From the NCBI RefSeq assembly GCF_024970185.1, contig NZ_CP103965.1, positions 616,001-680,000 on the forward strand: a stretch of 64,000 bases of DNA. The letters run 5' to 3'. Shown one piece after another: positions 21,137 through 31,160 of this stretch. A program made the position numbers and the translations under genes. The notes below the pieces were generated by a model that did not search any database, was not told where the DNA came from, and worked only from the letters and a program-made list of their open reading frames with translations. Each line of letters begins with the position of its first letter. The stretch's first letter is position 1. The stretch comes from Pseudomonas sp. N3-W. Its GTDB lineage: Bacteria > Pseudomonadota > Gammaproteobacteria > Pseudomonadales > Pseudomonadaceae.

Positions 21137-21559
21137 ATGCGTCATTACGAAATCATCTTTTTGGTCCACCCGGATCAAAGCGAGCAAGTCGGCGGCATGG
21201 TAGAGCGTTACACCAAGCTGATCGAAGAAGACGGCGGCAAAATCCACCGTCTGGAAGATTGGGGCCGTCGTCAACTGGCCTACGCAATCAACAATGTTCA
21301 CAAGGCTCACTACGTGATGCTGAACGTTGAGTGCACTGGCAAGGCCCTGGCCGAGCTGGAAGACAACTTCCGCTACAACGATGCAGTGATCCGTAACCTG
21401 GTCATCCGTCGCGAAGAAGCCGTTACTGGCCAATCCGAGATGCTCAAGGCTGAAGAAAACCGCAGTGAGCGCCGTGAGCGTCGCGACCGTCCTGAGCACT
21501 CCGACGCCGAAGGCGTTGACAGTGATGACAGCGACAACAGCGATAACGCTGACGAGTAA
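21137..21559 (+). CDS. rpsF: 30S ribosomal protein S6
   Basis: 140 residues, [18 protein letters not shown] start with a TAAGGAG ribosome site. The globular S6 fold covers about the first 100 residues; the rest is an Arg/Glu segment and a strongly acidic Asp/Ser tail, as commonly seen in Pseudomonas S6. It binds 16S rRNA with S18. It starts the S6-S18-(membrane protein)-L9 operon. Confidence 0.97.
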   Translation: MRHYEIIFLVHPDQSEQVGGMVERYTKLIEEDGGKIHRLEDWGRRQLAYAINNVHKAHYVMLNVECTGKALAELEDNFRYNDAVIRNLVIRREEAVTGQSEMLKAEENRSERRERRDRPEHSDAEGVDSDDSDNSDNADE

Positions 21560-21587
21560 TCCACGGACCTTTTAAGGAGCCTATCAA

Positions 21588-21818
21588 ATGGCACGTTTCT
21601 TCCGTCGTCGTAAATTCTGCCGCTTCACCGCTGAAGACGTGAAAGAGATCGATTACAAAGATCTCAACACTCTGAAAGCCTACGTATCCGAGACCGGCAA
21701 AATTGTTCCTAGCCGTATCACCGGTACCAAAGCTCGTTATCAGCGTCAGCTGGCCACCGCTATCAAGCGCGCCCGCTTCCTGGCCCTGCTGGCCTACACC
21801 GACAGCCACGGCCGCTGA
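21588..21818 (+). CDS. rpsR: 30S ribosomal protein S18
   Basis: 76 residues, typical length, with [25 protein letters not shown] and the basic C-terminus. It forms a heterodimer with S6 on the 30S platform. It sits 28 bases after rpsF with an AAGGAG ribosome site. Confidence 0.98.
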
Positions 21819-21854
21819 GACCGGGCAGTCGACACGTAGCAAAGGATTGAATGC

Positions 21855-22748
21855 ATGCGCGCCATAGCTGAGTTCATCATGCGCGGCCGTATGCAGGCCA
21901 CTCTCGTAGTGGCTGGATGCGCGGCATTGCCGTTGTTGTATTGGTTGGGTGCTGCTGCCGGATGCCTTGTGCTCCTGCGGCGCGGATTGAAGGACGCTCT
22001 TGGCGTTCTTGCTCTGGGACTGCTGCCGGCATTGATCTGGTGGCTGAAGTTCGATGATCCACGTGCACTTCTGGTGCTGCTGGGGTCTTCGAGCCTTGCG
22101 TTGGTTTTGCGCGCAAGCGAGTCCTGGAACCGCGTGCTGCTGGTCAGCATAGCGATGGGAGTGGTGTTTTCGGTGGTGCTGGGGACTGCTTATGCTCCCC
22201 AAATCGAGATGCTGGCGCAGGCCTTGATAAAGGTCATGCCGTCGCTACTCGGTGATGTCTACCAGAAGTTGTCGGTAGACGAGCAAGCGCATTTTGCGTC
22301 CCTGATTGCACCGGTCCTGACCGGCCTGATTGCGGCTTTGTTGCAAATCGTCAGTGTGCTGAGCCTGATTGTCGGGCGCTACTGGCAGGCGTTGTTGTAC
22401 AACCCGGGTGGTTTTGGTCGCGAGTTTCGCGCCATCCGAATCCCGCTTTTACCAGCGATGTTGCTGCTGGCGTTAATGCTGCTGGGGCCGAACTTCGGTC
22501 CACAGATGGCCATGTTGACGCCGTTGTGCAGTGTACCGTTGGTGTTCGCCGGGCTGGCCCTGATTCACGGGCTGGTGGCACAAAAGCGACTGGCCGGATT
22601 CTGGCTGGTGGGGTTGTACGTGACGCTGTTGCTGTTCATGCAGCTGATCTATCCGTTGCTGGTGGTCTTGGCCATCGTCGACAGCCTGATTGATTTTCGC
22701 GGTCGTCTGGCGCCGAAAGACGCCGATAACGCGAACGGTGAAGGTTAA
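21855..22748 (+). CDS. DUF2232 family integral membrane protein
   Basis: 297 residues, about eight predicted hydrophobic helices, no obvious catalytic motif. It matches in position and character the DUF2232/YybS-like membrane protein found between rpsR and rplI in Pseudomonas. Function is unknown. It is tightly placed, 36 bases after rpsR and 19 bases before rplI, so it is co-expressed with ribosomal proteins. Confidence 0.8.
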   Translation: MRAIAEFIMRGRMQATLVVAGCAALPLLYWLGAAAGCLVLLRRGLKDALGVLALGLLPALIWWLKFDDPRALLVLLGSSSLALVLRASESWNRVLLVSIAMGVVFSVVLGTAYAPQIEMLAQALIKVMPSLLGDVYQKLSVDEQAHFASLIAPVLTGLIAALLQIVSVLSLIVGRYWQALLYNPGGFGREFRAIRIPLLPAMLLLALMLLGPNFGPQMAMLTPLCSVPLVFAGLALIHGLVAQKRLAGFWLVGLYVTLLLFMQLIYPLLVVLAIVDSLIDFRGRLAPKDADNANGEG

Positions 22749-22767
22749 AAGTTAAGAGGATTTTCAC

Positions 22768-23214
22768 ATGCAACTGATCCTTCTGGAAAAAGTCACCAAC
22801 CTGGGCAACCTGGGTGACAAAGTGAACGTTAAGGCTGGTTACGGTCGTAACTACCTGCTGCCTTACGGCAAAGCCACCGCTGCGACCCCTGCCAACCTGG
22901 CAGCGTTCGAAGAGCGTCGCGCTGAGCTGGAAAAGGCCGCAGCAGACCGTAAAACTTCGGCTGAAAGCCGTGCCGCCCAACTGGCTGAGCTGGAAGTGAC
23001 TATCACTGCCACCGCTGGTGACGAAGGCAAGCTGTTCGGTTCGATCGGTACTCACGACATCGCTGATGCACTGACCGCCTCTGGCGTTGAAGTTGCAAAA
23101 AGCGAAGTTCGTCTGCCGAACGGCACCATCCGCAACGTAGGCGAATTCGACGTAGCCGTGCACCTGCACGCCGAAGTTGAAGCCACCGTACGCGTTGTCG
23201 TGGTAGCAGCTTAA
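22768..23214 (+). CDS. rplI: 50S ribosomal protein L9
   Basis: 148 residues: N-terminal domain [19 protein letters not shown] with the [13 protein letters not shown] rRNA-binding segment, a long connecting helix, and the C-terminal domain. AGAGG ribosome site just upstream. L9 binds 23S rRNA domain V and affects frame maintenance. Confidence 0.98.
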   Translation: MQLILLEKVTNLGNLGDKVNVKAGYGRNYLLPYGKATAATPANLAAFEERRAELEKAAADRKTSAESRAAQLAELEVTITATAGDEGKLFGSIGTHDIADALTASGVEVAKSEVRLPNGTIRNVGEFDVAVHLHAEVEATVRVVVVAA

Positions 23215-23260
23215 GCAACACTTGATCGGCTGGCACCCTCGGGTGCTTGTCGGTAACATC

Positions 23261-23289
23261 GGGCACGATCCTGTTTACAGGTCGTGCCC
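23261..23289 (+). terminator. hairpin after rplI
   Basis: GGGCACGA and TCGTGCCC arms with an internal CCTG/CAGG extension, followed by TTTGTCTTTC. It lies between rplI and dnaB and probably terminates or attenuates transcription into dnaB. Confidence 0.6.
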
Positions 23290-23336
23290 TTTGTCTTTCT
23301 GCAGTTCCTGATTTTCACAAAACTATTCAAGTGGCC

Positions 23337-24731
23337 ATGAACGATATCTCCGCACCCGAGCAATACGATCTGCAAACCGCTTCCCTGAAAGTGCCGCCGC
23401 ACTCCATCGAGGCCGAACAGGCTGTGCTCGGTGGTCTGATGCTGGACAACAACGCCTGGGAACGCGTGCTTGATCAGGTCTCGGACGGCGATTTCTATCG
23501 ACATGACCACCGCCTGATCTTCCGTGCGATCGCCAAACTGGCGGACCAGAACTCGCCTATCGACGTCGTGACCCTGGCCGAGCAATTGGACAAGGAAGGT
23601 CAGACTTCGCAAGTTGGCGGCCTCGGTTACCTTGGCGAGCTGGCAAAAAACACGCCGTCTGTCGCCAACATCAAGGCGTATGCCCAGATCGTCCGCGCGC
23701 GGGCAACCTTGCGGCAACTGATCGGCATTGCTTCCGAAATTGCCGACAGCGCTTTCAACCCTGAAGGCCGCACAGCTGAAGAGATTCTCGACGAAGCCGA
23801 GCGACAGATCTTCCAGATCGCCGAGGCCCGGCCAAAAACCGGCGGCCCGGTGAGTGTGAATGACCTGCTGACCAAGGCCATCGACCGCATCGACACCTTG
23901 TTCAATACCGACAACGCCATTACCGGCCTGTCCACCGGCTACACCGACCTCGACGGGATGACCAGCGGCCTGCAACCGTCTGACCTGATCATCGTCGCCG
24001 GCCGTCCGTCCATGGGTAAAACCACCTTTGCGATGAACCTGGTGGAAAACGCGGTGCTGCGCAGCGACAAGTGCGTGCTGGTGTACTCGCTCGAAATGCC
24101 AGGCGAATCGCTGATCATGCGTATGTTGTCGTCCCTGGGCCGTATCGACCAGACCAAGGTCCGTGCCGGTCGCCTGGACGACGACGATTGGCCGCGCCTG
24201 ACTTCCGCGGTCAACCTGCTTAACGACCGCAAATTGTTCATCGACGATACGGCCGGTATCAGCCCGTCGGAAATGCGGGCACGAACCCGGCGCCTGGTGC
24301 GTGAGCACGGCGATGTCGCTCTGATCATGATCGACTACCTGCAATTGATGCAGATCCCGGGTTCAGGTGGCGATAACCGGACCAACGAGATTTCTGAAAT
24401 CTCCCGTTCCCTGAAGGCCCTGGCCAAAGAGTTCAACTGCCCGGTAGTGGCGTTGTCTCAGCTCAACCGCTCCCTGGAGCAGCGCCCGAACAAACGCCCG
24501 ATCAACTCCGACTTGCGTGAATCCGGAGCCATCGAGCAGGATGCCGACGTCATCATGTTCGTGTACCGGGACGAGGTTTATCACCCGGAAACCGAGCACA
24601 AAGGCATCGCTGAAATCATCATCGGTAAGCAACGGAACGGCCCGATCGGCACCTCACGGCTGGCGTTCATCGGCAAGTACACCCGCTTCGAAAACCTGGC
24701 GCCGGGCAGCTACAACTTCGACGACGAGTAA
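23337..24731 (+). CDS. dnaB: replicative DNA helicase DnaB
   Basis: 464 residues from ATG 23337 (MNDISAPEQYD); the reading from 23247 starts inside the preceding hairpin. The N-terminal primase-interacting domain (PPHSIEAEQAVLGGLMLD) is followed by the RecA-like motor with Walker A GRPSMGKTTF and Walker B region IDYLQLM, and GAIEQDADVIMF. It unwinds DNA at the replication fork as a hexamer. No intein is present. Confidence 0.97.
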   Translation: MNDISAPEQYDLQTASLKVPPHSIEAEQAVLGGLMLDNNAWERVLDQVSDGDFYRHDHRLIFRAIAKLADQNSPIDVVTLAEQLDKEGQTSQVGGLGYLGELAKNTPSVANIKAYAQIVRARATLRQLIGIASEIADSAFNPEGRTAEEILDEAERQIFQIAEARPKTGGPVSVNDLLTKAIDRIDTLFNTDNAITGLSTGYTDLDGMTSGLQPSDLIIVAGRPSMGKTTFAMNLVENAVLRSDKCVLVYSLEMPGESLIMRMLSSLGRIDQTKVRAGRLDDDDWPRLTSAVNLLNDRKLFIDDTAGISPSEMRARTRRLVREHGDVALIMIDYLQLMQIPGSGGDNRTNEISEISRSLKALAKEFNCPVVALSQLNRSLEQRPNKRPINSDLRESGAIEQDADVIMFVYRDEVYHPETEHKGIAEIIIGKQRNGPIGTSRLAFIGKYTRFENLAPGSYNFDDE

Positions 24732-24745
24732 CCTTGGCAAAAACC

Positions 24746-24877
24746 TGTGGCGAGGGAGCTTGCTCCCGCTCGACTGCGCCGCCGTCGCAAAGCCAGAGAA
24801 TGCGATCTATCCGAAAAAATCAGATGCAGGTTTTGGGGCTGCTTCGCGGCCCAGCGGGAGCAAGCTCCCTCGCCACA
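24746..24877. repeat. REP pair, family B (long hairpin)
   Basis: Inverted copies of TGTGGCGAGGGAGCTTGCTC at 24746-24770 and 24853-24877, located 14 bases after the dnaB stop. The spacer is AT-richer than the arms. Confidence 0.85.
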
Positions 24878-25007
24878 GGGGCTGTGCAGGGTCTCAGGCT
24901 CTTCAAACAAACGGTTGCCGCAATTTCCGACTGTTGCAGTCGGAATTGGTTATTTTTTGTGCTATATTCCGCGCCCGCGATTTTTCATCTCAACACCGGT
25001 CACCGTC

Positions 25008-27314
<2,307 letters not shown>

Positions 27315-27334
27315 GCCGCGCTTGAGCTGAACAG

Positions 27335-27360
27335 AACGCCAACCTTCGGGTTGGCGTTTT
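27335..27360 (+). terminator. intrinsic terminator after the YgiQ-family gene
   Basis: AACGCCAAC, CTTCGG loop, GTTGGCGTTTT, 20 bases past the stop codon. Confidence 0.88.
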
Positions 27361-27415
27361 GCGTTTCTGGCGGAGAAAAAACTGTATCAAGGTCAGACAG
27401 TGCGTTGGGGCAACT

Positions 27416-27603
27416 GGCCTCTTCGCGAGCAGGCTCGCTCCCACAGGGGGTGAGTGTGGAATACAAGATCTGTGTCCACTGAGGTGGGAAATGTGGTGGG
27501 CCTCTTCGCGGGCAAGCCCGCTCCCACAGGGGGTGAGTGTGGAATACAAGATCTGTGTCCACTGAAGATCAACTGTGGGAGCGAGCCTGCTCGCGAAGAG
27601 GCC
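27416..27603. repeat. REP cluster with a 67-bp direct duplication
   Basis: Three family A REPs: two in the same orientation (27421-27445, 27503-27528) and one inverted (27575-27603). The first two lie in a 67-bp unit present at 27416-27482 and 27499-27565 that includes a non-REP tail GAGTGTGGAATACAAGATC. The two tails are identical while the REP cores differ at a few bases. It fills most of the 482-base spacer before the transglutaminase operon; the remainder holds the promoter below. Confidence 0.88.
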
Positions 27604-27742
27604 GGTACAGCCGCTGGAAATTCCGGCTGAGGGTCCCGGCTCGCCACATTTGCGTGCAATTGCCCCAAACCAATTTCCCGCCTCGCCCGATTTTGGTGCT
27701 GTACTGCCCTAAGCAGATCGGTGAAAGCGCCAGCCTGCGCGA

Positions 27743-27757
27743 TGGCATAAGTCTTGC
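27743..27757 (+). promoter_or_regulatory. putative sigma-54 (RpoN) promoter of the transglutaminase/ATP-grasp operon
   Basis: TGGCATA-AGTC-TTGC has exact -24/-12 spacing (ten bases between GG and GC) and matches TGGCACG-N4-TTGCW except in the -24 element's last two bases. The -12 GC is about 40 bases before the GTG start, giving a short leader with an AGGAGG site. One TGGC-N7-TTGC could occur by chance in a window this size, so the call rests on location and orientation. Confidence 0.5.
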
Positions 27758-27796
27758 GCGCTTTCGAATACGCTTAGGGCTCGCAGGAGGCACGCC

Positions 27797-30700
27797 GTGT
27801 CGATTCATGTCGCATTGCATCACGTCACGCATTACCGCTACGACCGCGCCGTCGAGCTCGGTCCGCAGATCGTTCGCCTGCGCCCGGCCGCCCACAGTCG
27901 TACGCGGATACTCTCCTATGCGCTGAAAGTCTCGCCTGAGCAGCATTTCATCAACTGGCAGCAAGACCCTCAGGGCAACTACCTGGCGCGTTTGGTTTTC
28001 CCGGAAAAAACCACCGAGCTGCGGATCGAAGTCGACCTGTTGGCCGAGATGGTGGTGTTCAACCCGTTTGATTTTTTCCTTGAACCCTATGCGGAAAAAA
28101 TCCCCTTCAGCTACGCCGCCGACGAGCGCAAGGAGCTGGCACCGTACCTGGAAACCCTGCCCCTGACGCCGAAGTTCAAGGCGTACCTGGATGGCATCGA
28201 CCGCACGCCGCTGCCCGCCGTTGATTTTCTGGTGGCGCTCAACCAGCGCCTGAGCGAAGACATCGGCTACCTGATCCGCATGGAGCCCGGCGTGCAGACG
28301 CCTGAACACACCCTCGAACACGCCTCCGGCTCCTGCCGCGACTCCGCCTGGCTGTTGGTGCAGTTGCTGCGCAATCTCGGGTTGGCGGCGCGCTTCGTCT
28401 CCGGTTACCTGATTCAACTGACTGCTGACGTCAAAAGCCTCGACGGTCCTTCGGGCACCGAGGTGGACTTCACCGACCTGCACGCCTGGTGCGAAGTCTA
28501 TTTGCCCGGTGCCGGCTGGATCGGCCTGGATGCGACTTCAGGGCTGTTTGCCGGCGAAGGACACATTCCGTTGGCCTGCAGTCCCGATCCGGGCTCTGCG
28601 GCACCGATCAGCGGCCTGGTGGAACCGTGCGAGTGCCAATTCACCCACGAAATGTCCGTGGAGCGGATTTGGGAAGCCCCACGGGTTACCAAGCCCTACA
28701 CCGAAGAACAGTGGCTGGCGATACAGGCGCTGGGCCGGCAGATCGATGCCGACCTGCTCGAAGGCGATGTACGCCTGACCATGGGCGGCGAGCCGACCTT
28801 CGTCTCCATCGATGATCCGGACGGCGCCGAATGGAACACCGCCGCCCTCGGTCCGGACAAGCGTCGGCTCTCGGCCGAGCTGTTCCAGCGCATGCGCAAG
28901 CGCTACGCGCCCAAAGGCCTGGTGCACTTCGGTCAGGGCAAGTGGTATCCCGGTGAGCAACTGCCGCGTTGGTCGCTGAACTGCTACTGGCGCCGCGACG
29001 GTGTGCCGATCTGGCACAACAGCGCGCTGATTGCCGATGAGCAGCAAGACTATGGCGCCGATGGCGAACTGGCCGGGCGTTTTCTGGCAAGTGTCGCCGA
29101 GCGTCTGAAAATTCCCACGCGCTTTGTGTTTCCAGCCTACGAAGATAATTTCTATTACCTGTGGCGCGAAGGCACATTGCCGCAGAACGTCACTGCCGAA
29201 GATTCGCGCCTGGAGGAGCCGCTGGAGCGTGCGCGACTGCGCAAGGTGTTCAGCCAGGGCCTGGACAAAGTCATAGGGCAGGTGCTGCCGCTGGCACGTA
29301 CCGCCAAGGGCGATCAATGGCAGAGCGGGCGCTGGTATTTGCGCGAAGAACACTGCCGACTGGTGCCGGGGGATTCGCCATTGGGCTATCGCCTGCCGCT
29401 TGGTTCACAGCCTTGGGTGAAGGCGGCCGAGTATCCATTCATTCATCCGAATGATCCTAATCAGGACTTCCCGCCGCTGCCTGAGACCGCGCAACTGCAA
29501 AGCCAAGGACAGCCGGCCGTAGCCGATGAGCGCATGCCAAAGATCGACGAATCCGCCGACTGGCTGACCCGCACTGCGTTCTGCGCCGAGGCCCGGGAAG
29601 GGCGGCTGTATTTGTTCATGCCGCCGCTGGAGCAGGTCGAGGATTATCTGGCGCTGGTCGCCGCCATCGAAGCCACCGCCGAGGAATTGCATTGCCCGGT
29701 ATTGCTGGAAGGCTATGAACCGCCGAGCGATCCGCGCCTGAGCAATTTTCGCATCACCCCCGATCCGGGCGTCATCGAGGTCAATGTGCAGCCGTCCGCG
29801 ACCTGGGACGAGCTGGTGGAGCGCACCGAATTCCTCTACGAAGAGGCGCGCCAGACTCGCCTGACCACCGAGAAATTCATGATCGACGGCCGGCACACCG
29901 GTACCGGCGGCGGCAACCATTTTGTCCTCGGCGGTGCGACCCCGGCGGACTCGCCGTTTCTGCGCCGCCCTGACCTGCTGCGCAGCCTGATCAGTTACTG
30001 GCACAACCACCCGTCGCTGTCCTACCTGTTTTCCGGGTTGTTCATCGGGCCTACGTCTCAGGCTCCGAGGGTGGACGAGGCGCGCAACGATGCCTTGTAC
30101 GAGCTGGAAATCGCTTTTGCCCAGATGCCGGAACCGGGTGAAGAATGCGCGCCGTGGCGGGTGGATCGCTTGCTGCGCAATCTGCTGATCGACGTCACCG
30201 GCAACACCCACCGCGCCGAATTCTGCGTCGACAAACTCTATTCGCCGGATGGCGCCACCGGGCGCCTTGGCTTACTGGAGTTGCGCGCCTTCGAGATGCC
30301 GCCCCACGCGCGCATGAGCCTGACTCAGCAGTTGTTGCTGCGGGCGCTGGTGGCGCGGTTCTGGCGCGAGCCGTATGCACCGCCGAAGCTGGCGCGCTGG
30401 GGCACGGAACTGCACGATCGCTTTTTACTGCCGCACTTTATCGAGCAGGATTTCGCTGACGTCATCGTCGAACTCAATGCCGCCGGTTATCCGCTGCGGG
30501 CCGAGTGGTTTGCCGCACATCTGGAGTTTCGTTTCCCCAAGGTCGGCGATTACGCCGTCAATGGCATCGAACTGGAAGTGCGGCAGGCGCTGGAGCCCTG
30601 GCATGTGCTGGGCGAGGAGGGCGCGGTGGGTGGCACGGTACGGTATGTCGATTCATCGCTGGAACGCTTGCAGGTCAAGCTCAGCGGCCTGGCAGCGCAG

Positions 30701-31072
30701 CGTTATCTGCTGACCTGCAATGGCATTGCGGTACCGCTGCAACCGACAGGGCGTGTGGGCGAATTTGTTGCCGGCGTGCGCTTTCGCGCCTGGCAACCGG
30801 CCAACTGCCTGCAACCGACGATCCCAGTTCACGCACCGCTGGTGTTCGACCTGCTCGACACCTGGATGCAACGCTCGCTGGGCGGCTGTCAGTACCACGT
30901 CGCCCATCCGGGTGGGCGTAATTACGACAGCTTGCCAGTGAACGCCAACGAGGCCGAAAGCCGGCGCATGGCGCGTTTCTTTCGCATCGGACACACGCCT
31001 GGGAAACTTCCGATACCTGATACGGAAATTAACGACGAGCTGCCGATGACACTCGATTTACGACGTTTCTAA
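27797..31072 (+). CDS. transglutaminase-like / DUF2126 fusion protein
   Basis: 1091 residues from a GTG with a perfect AGGAGG seven bases upstream. N-terminal bacterial transglutaminase N domain (about 1-90, ALHHVTHYRYDR), then a transglutaminase core with the triad Cys180 (SGSCRDSAW), His229 (DLHAWCEVY) and Asp245 (GLDAT), then about 750 residues of DUF2126, beginning near GGEPTFVSIDD. No signal peptide, so probably cytoplasmic. DUF2126 proteins are recurrently linked to circularly permuted ATP-grasp and alpha-E proteins, as here, and are predicted (not shown) to take part in peptide or amide modification. First gene of a three-gene operon. Confidence 0.88.
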   Translation: MSIHVALHHVTHYRYDRAVELGPQIVRLRPAAHSRTRILSYALKVSPEQHFINWQQDPQGNYLARLVFPEKTTELRIEVDLLAEMVVFNPFDFFLEPYAEKIPFSYAADERKELAPYLETLPLTPKFKAYLDGIDRTPLPAVDFLVALNQRLSEDIGYLIRMEPGVQTPEHTLEHASGSCRDSAWLLVQLLRNLGLAARFVSGYLIQLTADVKSLDGPSGTEVDFTDLHAWCEVYLPGAGWIGLDATSGLFAGEGHIPLACSPDPGSAAPISGLVEPCECQFTHEMSVERIWEAPRVTKPYTEEQWLAIQALGRQIDADLLEGDVRLTMGGEPTFVSIDDPDGAEWNTAALGPDKRRLSAELFQRMRKRYAPKGLVHFGQGKWYPGEQLPRWSLNCYWRRDGVPIWHNSALIADEQQDYGADGELAGRFLASVAERLKIPTRFVFPAYEDNFYYLWREGTLPQNVTAEDSRLEEPLERARLRKVFSQGLDKVIGQVLPLARTAKGDQWQSGRWYLREEHCRLVPGDSPLGYRLPLGSQPWVKAAEYPFIHPNDPNQDFPPLPETAQLQSQGQPAVADERMPKIDESADWLTRTAFCAEAREGRLYLFMPPLEQVEDYLALVAAIEATAEELHCPVLLEGYEPPSDPRLSNFRITPDPGVIEVNVQPSATWDELVERTEFLYEEARQTRLTTEKFMIDGRHTGTGGGNHFVLGGATPADSPFLRRPDLLRSLISYWHNHPSLSYLFSGLFIGPTSQAPRVDEARNDALYELEIAFAQMPEPGEECAPWRVDRLLRNLLIDVTGNTHRAEFCVDKLYSPDGATGRLGLLELRAFEMPPHARMSLTQQLLLRALVARFWREPYAPPKLARWGTELHDRFLLPHFIEQDFADVIVELNAAGYPLRAEWFAAHLEFRFPKVGDYAVNGIELEVRQALEPWHVLGEEGAVGGTVRYVDSSLERLQVKLSGLAAQRYLLTCNGIAVPLQPTGRVGEFVAGVRFRAWQPANCLQPTIPVHAPLVFDLLDTWMQRSLGGCQYHVAHPGGRNYDSLPVNANEAESRRMARFFRIGHTPGKLPIPDTEINDELPMTLDLRRF

Positions 31073-31160
31073 GCCCTACACGTTACTCGGACGTTTCGTA
31101 TATCCGGGCGTCACGAGCCTGCGTTAGTCTGACTGTTCCTTGCTGTCTGCCGAGTTTTCC

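Noticed and set aside
24747..25007. N-terminal 87-residue extension of the YgiQ-family protein
   Set aside because: It reads straight through a REP pair and the promoter region; the conserved start is the ATG at 25008.
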